A program made the translations under genes and the position numbers. A DNA stretch of 7,097 nt from Caryophanales bacterium. GTDB taxonomy: Bacteria > Bacillota_I > Bacilli_A > RF39 > UBA660. The stretch spans positions 1 through 7,097 of the forward strand of contig JAEEZO010000004.1 of NCBI GenBank assembly GCA_016291895.1. The letters are read 5' to 3'. The notes beneath the pieces are model-generated. The model was not told where the DNA came from. It did no database searches and saw only the letters and a program-made list of their open reading frames with translations. Positions 5,030 through 7,097 of this stretch are shown in pieces; the stretch's first letter is position 1, and each line of letters starts with the position of its first letter.

Positions 5030-5998
5030 ATGAAAAAAGAATTAAGTTATTTAGAAACAATTAAAATAATTGATGAAATCAAAAAATATTTTGAAAAACA
5101 ATTAGAAGTAAGATTATCACTTACTAAAGTGCAATCCCCATTATTTGTAAGAAGTGATACGGGGTTACAAGATGAATTATCAGGTAAAGAAAAAAGTGTA
5201 AGTTTTATTAAAGAAGGTGAAAAGTTTGAAATAGTACATTCTCTTGCTAAATGGAAAAGGGATGCCCTAGGTCGTTATCAATTTCCAATTCATACAGGGC
5301 TTCTTACAGATATGAAAGCAATTAGACGAGATGAAGATATTGATTCCATTCATTCAATGTATGTAGAACAATGGGACTGGGAAAAAGTAATAAGTAAGGA
5401 AGATCGAACAATTGATTACTTATGTGAAACTGTAAAAAAGATATATAAATCTTTAAGACAAACATTATTATATTTAAAAAAGAAATATAAGTTTATTTCG
5501 CTAGATTTACCAAAAAGTATTTATTTTATTACTAGTCAAGAACTTGAAGATAAGTATCCTGATAAAACTTCAAAAGAAAGAGAAGAATTAATTACTAAAG
5601 AAAAAGGAGCTGTCTTCATAATAGGAATAGGTGATAAATTAAAATCCGGTTTTGTTCATGATTTACGAAGCCCTGATTATGATGATTGGAGCCTTGATGG
5701 TGACTGGCTAGTATATGATAAAGCTATTGATAAAGCAATGGAATTAACTTCAATGGGTATTAGAGTAGATAAAGATTCATTAATTAGTCAATTAGAGAAA
5801 TCAGGATGTCAAGATAGAATAAGTTTACCGTATCATCAAAGTATTATTAAAGAAGAAATACCATATAGTATTGGTGGTGGTATAGGTATAACAAGAATTC
5901 TTATGTTATTACTTGGAAAGAAACATTTATCTGAAGTTCAAGCTTCTAGTTGGGATTCTAAAACTTTAAAAGAATTAAAAGATAAAAAAATATTATAA
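5030..5998 (+). CDS. asnA: Aspartate-ammonia ligase (asparagine synthetase A)
   Basis: AsnA makes asparagine from aspartate, ammonia and ATP, releasing AMP and pyrophosphate, in the cytoplasm. The 322 residues fit the family (about 330 in E. coli). Clear family blocks are RSDTGLQDELSG (41-52), HSLAKWKRDALG (70-81), DEDIDSIHSMYVEQWDWE (101-118), SPDYDDWSLDGDW (214-226) and ELTSMGIRVD (238-247). IGGGIGITRILMLLL (281-295) is the counterpart of class II aminoacyl-tRNA synthetase motif 3; the fold is shared with AspRS/AsnRS. The ATG follows SD AGAAGG (5016-5021) by 8 bases. It is transcribed from the strong promoter at 4529-4557 under T-box (Asn) control, with a possible leader-peptide step in between, and ends at its own terminator. 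The gene looks intact with no missing block. Confidence 0.97.
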   Translation: MKKELSYLETIKIIDEIKKYFEKQLEVRLSLTKVQSPLFVRSDTGLQDELSGKEKSVSFIKEGEKFEIVHSLAKWKRDALGRYQFPIHTGLLTDMKAIRRDEDIDSIHSMYVEQWDWEKVISKEDRTIDYLCETVKKIYKSLRQTLLYLKKKYKFISLDLPKSIYFITSQELEDKYPDKTSKEREELITKEKGAVFIIGIGDKLKSGFVHDLRSPDYDDWSLDGDWLVYDKAIDKAMELTSMGIRVDKDSLISQLEKSGCQDRISLPYHQSIIKEEIPYSIGGGIGITRILMLLLGKKHLSEVQASSWDSKTLKELKDKKIL

Positions 5999-6003
5999 AC
6001 AAG

Positions 6004-6031
6004 AAAAGATTAAGTTAAACTTAATCTTTTT
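6004..6031 (+). terminator. Intrinsic terminator after asnA
   Basis: AAAAGATTAAGT (6004-6015) pairs with ACTTAATCTTTT (6019-6030) around a TAA centre, ending in five T. The two stem arms are identical in sequence to those of the terminator at 6798-6826. Confidence 0.88.
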
Positions 6032-6045
6032 AAATGTAAATTAAA

Positions 6046-6073
6046 TTGATTTTAATATTGAATAATGTATAAT
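6046..6073 (+). promoter_or_regulatory. Promoter of the glycosyltransferase gene
   Basis: TTGATT (6046-6051) and TATAAT (6068-6073) are separated by 16 bases. The predicted start of transcription near 6080 leaves a leader of about 10 bases, with the SD GGAGG (6081-6085) almost at the 5' end. Confidence 0.75.
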
Positions 6074-6090
6074 TGAAAATGGAGGATGTC

Positions 6091-6795
6091 ATGGTAGAAT
6101 TTACATTTATATTACCTTGTTTGAATGAAGAAAAAACATTACCGTTTTGTATAAACGAAATAAAAGATTATATAAAAAAACATAAGTTAAATGCGGAAAT
6201 ATTAGTATCTGATAATAATAGTGAAGATGATAGTGTTAAGGTTGCTAAATCTTTAGGAGCAAGAGTTTCTATTTGCAAAGATAGAGGTTATGGAAACGCA
6301 CTAATTAATGGAACAAAACATGCTAAAGGAAAATATTGTGTCATGGGAGACTGTGATGGAAGTTATGATTTTAGTAACTTAGAAGATTTTATCGAAAAAG
6401 TTAGAGATGGTTATGATTTAGTTGTTGGTAATCGTTTCATGGGTGGAATCAAAAAGAAGGCCATGCCATTATCTCATAAAATTGGCGTTAGATTCTTATC
6501 AGGATTTGCTAATATGTTCTTTAGAACACCTGTTAAAGATTATCATTGTGGTCTTAGAATGTATAATACTAAATCATTAAGAAAAATTAATCTAACATGT
6601 CCTGGTATGGAATATGCTAGTGAAATGATTATTAAAGCTAAAATTAATAATCTAAAGATGTGCCAAGTATCAACAATATTAAGAAAAGATTTACGTGATC
6701 GTAAACCTCATTTAAAGACAATAAGAGATGGATTTAGACATTTATTTTTAATTATTAATTTATTTATTCATCGAAAAAAATATATTGTTAAATAA
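6091..6795 (+). CDS. Family 2 glycosyltransferase, dolichyl-phosphate-mannose-synthase-like
   Basis: This 234-residue protein is assigned to ATG 6091, 5 bases after SD GGAGG (6081-6085); an in-frame TTG at 6073 lies in the -10 box and ATG 6079 overlaps the SD. It has the GT-A fold of GT2 enzymes: FILPCLNEE (6-14), VSDNNSEDDS (39-48) for the nucleotide, GYGNAL (66-71), the metal-binding DxD in GDCDGSYDF (86-94, D87 and D89), VVGNRF (111-116) and DYHCGLRMY (150-158). GMEYASEMI (172-180) is the acceptor-side block typical of the DPM/DPG-synthase-like branch, which moves a sugar from a nucleotide to a polyprenyl phosphate. The protein ends after a short hydrophobic stretch (HLFLIINLFI, 217-226) without the multi-span membrane tail some relatives have, suggesting a membrane-associated cytoplasmic enzyme. 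Sugar and acceptor are unknown. It is transcribed alone. Confidence 0.9.
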   Translation: MVEFTFILPCLNEEKTLPFCINEIKDYIKKHKLNAEILVSDNNSEDDSVKVAKSLGARVSICKDRGYGNALINGTKHAKGKYCVMGDCDGSYDFSNLEDFIEKVRDGYDLVVGNRFMGGIKKKAMPLSHKIGVRFLSGFANMFFRTPVKDYHCGLRMYNTKSLRKINLTCPGMEYASEMIIKAKINNLKMCQVSTILRKDLRDRKPHLKTIRDGFRHLFLIINLFIHRKKYIVK

Positions 6796-6797
6796 TT

Positions 6798-6826
6798 AAA
6801 AGATTAAGTTTTACTTAATCTTTTTT
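6798..6826 (+). terminator. Intrinsic terminator after the glycosyltransferase gene
   Basis: AAAAGATTAAGT (6798-6809) pairs with ACTTAATCTTTT (6813-6824) around TTT, followed by more T to 6826. It begins 2 bases after the stop codon and has the same arms as the asnA terminator. Confidence 0.88.
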
Positions 6827-6857
6827 ATGTTTAAAAATATCAAGATTATTAGTAATA

Positions 6858-6866
6858 TGTTATAAT
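6858..6866 (+). promoter_or_regulatory. Extended -10 promoter for the last gene
   Basis: TGTTATAAT matches TGnTATAAT exactly. The -35 region (TATCAA at 6838-6843, 17 bases upstream) is poor. The start of transcription would be near 6873, giving a very short leader, as for the gene at 1187. Confidence 0.7.
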
Positions 6867-6883
6867 ACTAGTAGGATATAGTT

Positions 6884-7097
6884 ATGTATAATGAGTTTAA
6901 AAATAAAATAGATTTATTATTTTATGATTGTTCAATAGAAGTTCGTGATTATCTTGCTAAAGCATTTGCCTATCTATATAGTACAAATCCTAATGAAGTT
7001 ATAAATATCTTTGATATGTTATGTAAAATTAAAGAAAAAGATAAAGAATTTCTAATTCGTTTTTCTAATGAATCTAGTTTTAATGAAAAAGAAAAAA
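6884..7097 (+). CDS. Unrecognised gene, 3' end beyond the window
   Basis: An uninterrupted frame from ATG 6884 runs to the window edge (71 codons). A weak SD (AGGA, 6873-6876) lies 7 bases upstream, and the extended -10 promoter lies just ahead. The visible part begins MYNEFKNKIDLLFYDC and continues with helix-like, charged stretches (VRDYLAKAFAYLYS, NEVINIFDMLCKIKEKDKEFLIRF). The repeating pattern of short amphipathic helices recalls alpha-helical repeat proteins, but I cannot name a family from the fragment. No signal peptide or membrane segment is seen so far. Support comes from promoter, SD and an open frame in DNA where stop codons are frequent by chance. Confidence 0.7.
   Translation, partial: MYNEFKNKIDLLFYDCSIEVRDYLAKAFAYLYSTNPNEVINIFDMLCKIKEKDKEFLIRFSNESSFNEKEK

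Noticed and set aside
6073..6090. Upstream TTG/ATG starts for the glycosyltransferase
   Set aside because: TTG 6073 is in the -10 box and ATG 6079 overlaps the SD; ATG 6091 is properly spaced.
1..7097. Mycoplasma-type genetic code (TGA as Trp), suggested by the high A+T content
   Set aside because: Trp codons checked are TGG, no gene has an internal TGA, and the Nudix gene ends naturally at TGA.
1..7097. tRNA genes, CRISPR arrays, insertion sequences or phage genes
   Set aside because: I found no tRNA-like cloverleaf, regularly spaced repeats, transposase or phage protein on either strand by eye.

Overview
The window is a very AT-rich, gene-dense stretch in which every gene reads left to right. 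The evidence points to a low-GC Firmicutes/Bacilli-type bacterium, possibly one of the small-genome gut lineages: strong AAGGAGG-type Shine-Dalgarno (SD) sites, extended -10 (TGnTATAAT) promoters, short hairpin-plus-U-tract terminators, and a T-box leader ahead of asnA. All tryptophan codons I checked are TGG and no gene has an internal TGA, so the standard bacterial code applies rather than the Mycoplasma code. The exact lineage is inference.

Region 1 (1-1536) holds the 3' part of a ComEC-like metallo-beta-lactamase-fold hydrolase with an unusual C-terminal extension. A small protein with two membrane segments follows, under its own extended -10 promoter. Each of the two genes ends in a clear terminator.

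Region 2 (about 1576-4532) is the most interesting part. It looks like a compact operon for a ribosomally made, post-translationally modified peptide (RiPP). In order it holds a radical SAM/SPASM enzyme with a full cysteine set, a 24-residue peptide gene with a lysine-rich N-terminus and a C-terminal CCMCG, a predicted double beta-sandwich protein of unknown function, a second unknown protein with a faint ATP-grasp-like look, and a Nudix hydrolase. The peptide gene lies between two perfect inverted repeats, and the last three genes are separated by only 10 and 3 bases. No protease, transporter or obvious PqqD-like recognition domain is visible. The chemistry and role are therefore open: antimicrobial, metal-binding or signalling are all possible.

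Region 3 (4529-6031) is an asparagine-biosynthesis unit. A near-consensus promoter, whose -35 box overlaps the Nudix stop codon, drives a T-box leader. Its specifier codon is AAC (Asn) and its T-box bulge is UGGC, matching a tRNA ending in GCCA. The T-box terminator is followed not by asnA but by a 14-codon reading frame with its own SD and four Asn codons. Next come about 110 bases of overlapping AT-rich hairpins, and then asnA (ammonia-dependent asparagine synthetase). This suggests a second, translation-coupled layer of asparagine control.

Region 4 (6046-7097) holds a family 2 glycosyltransferase with its own promoter and terminator, then the start of an unrecognised gene that runs off the right edge. 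The terminators on either side of the glycosyltransferase share the same 12-base stem.
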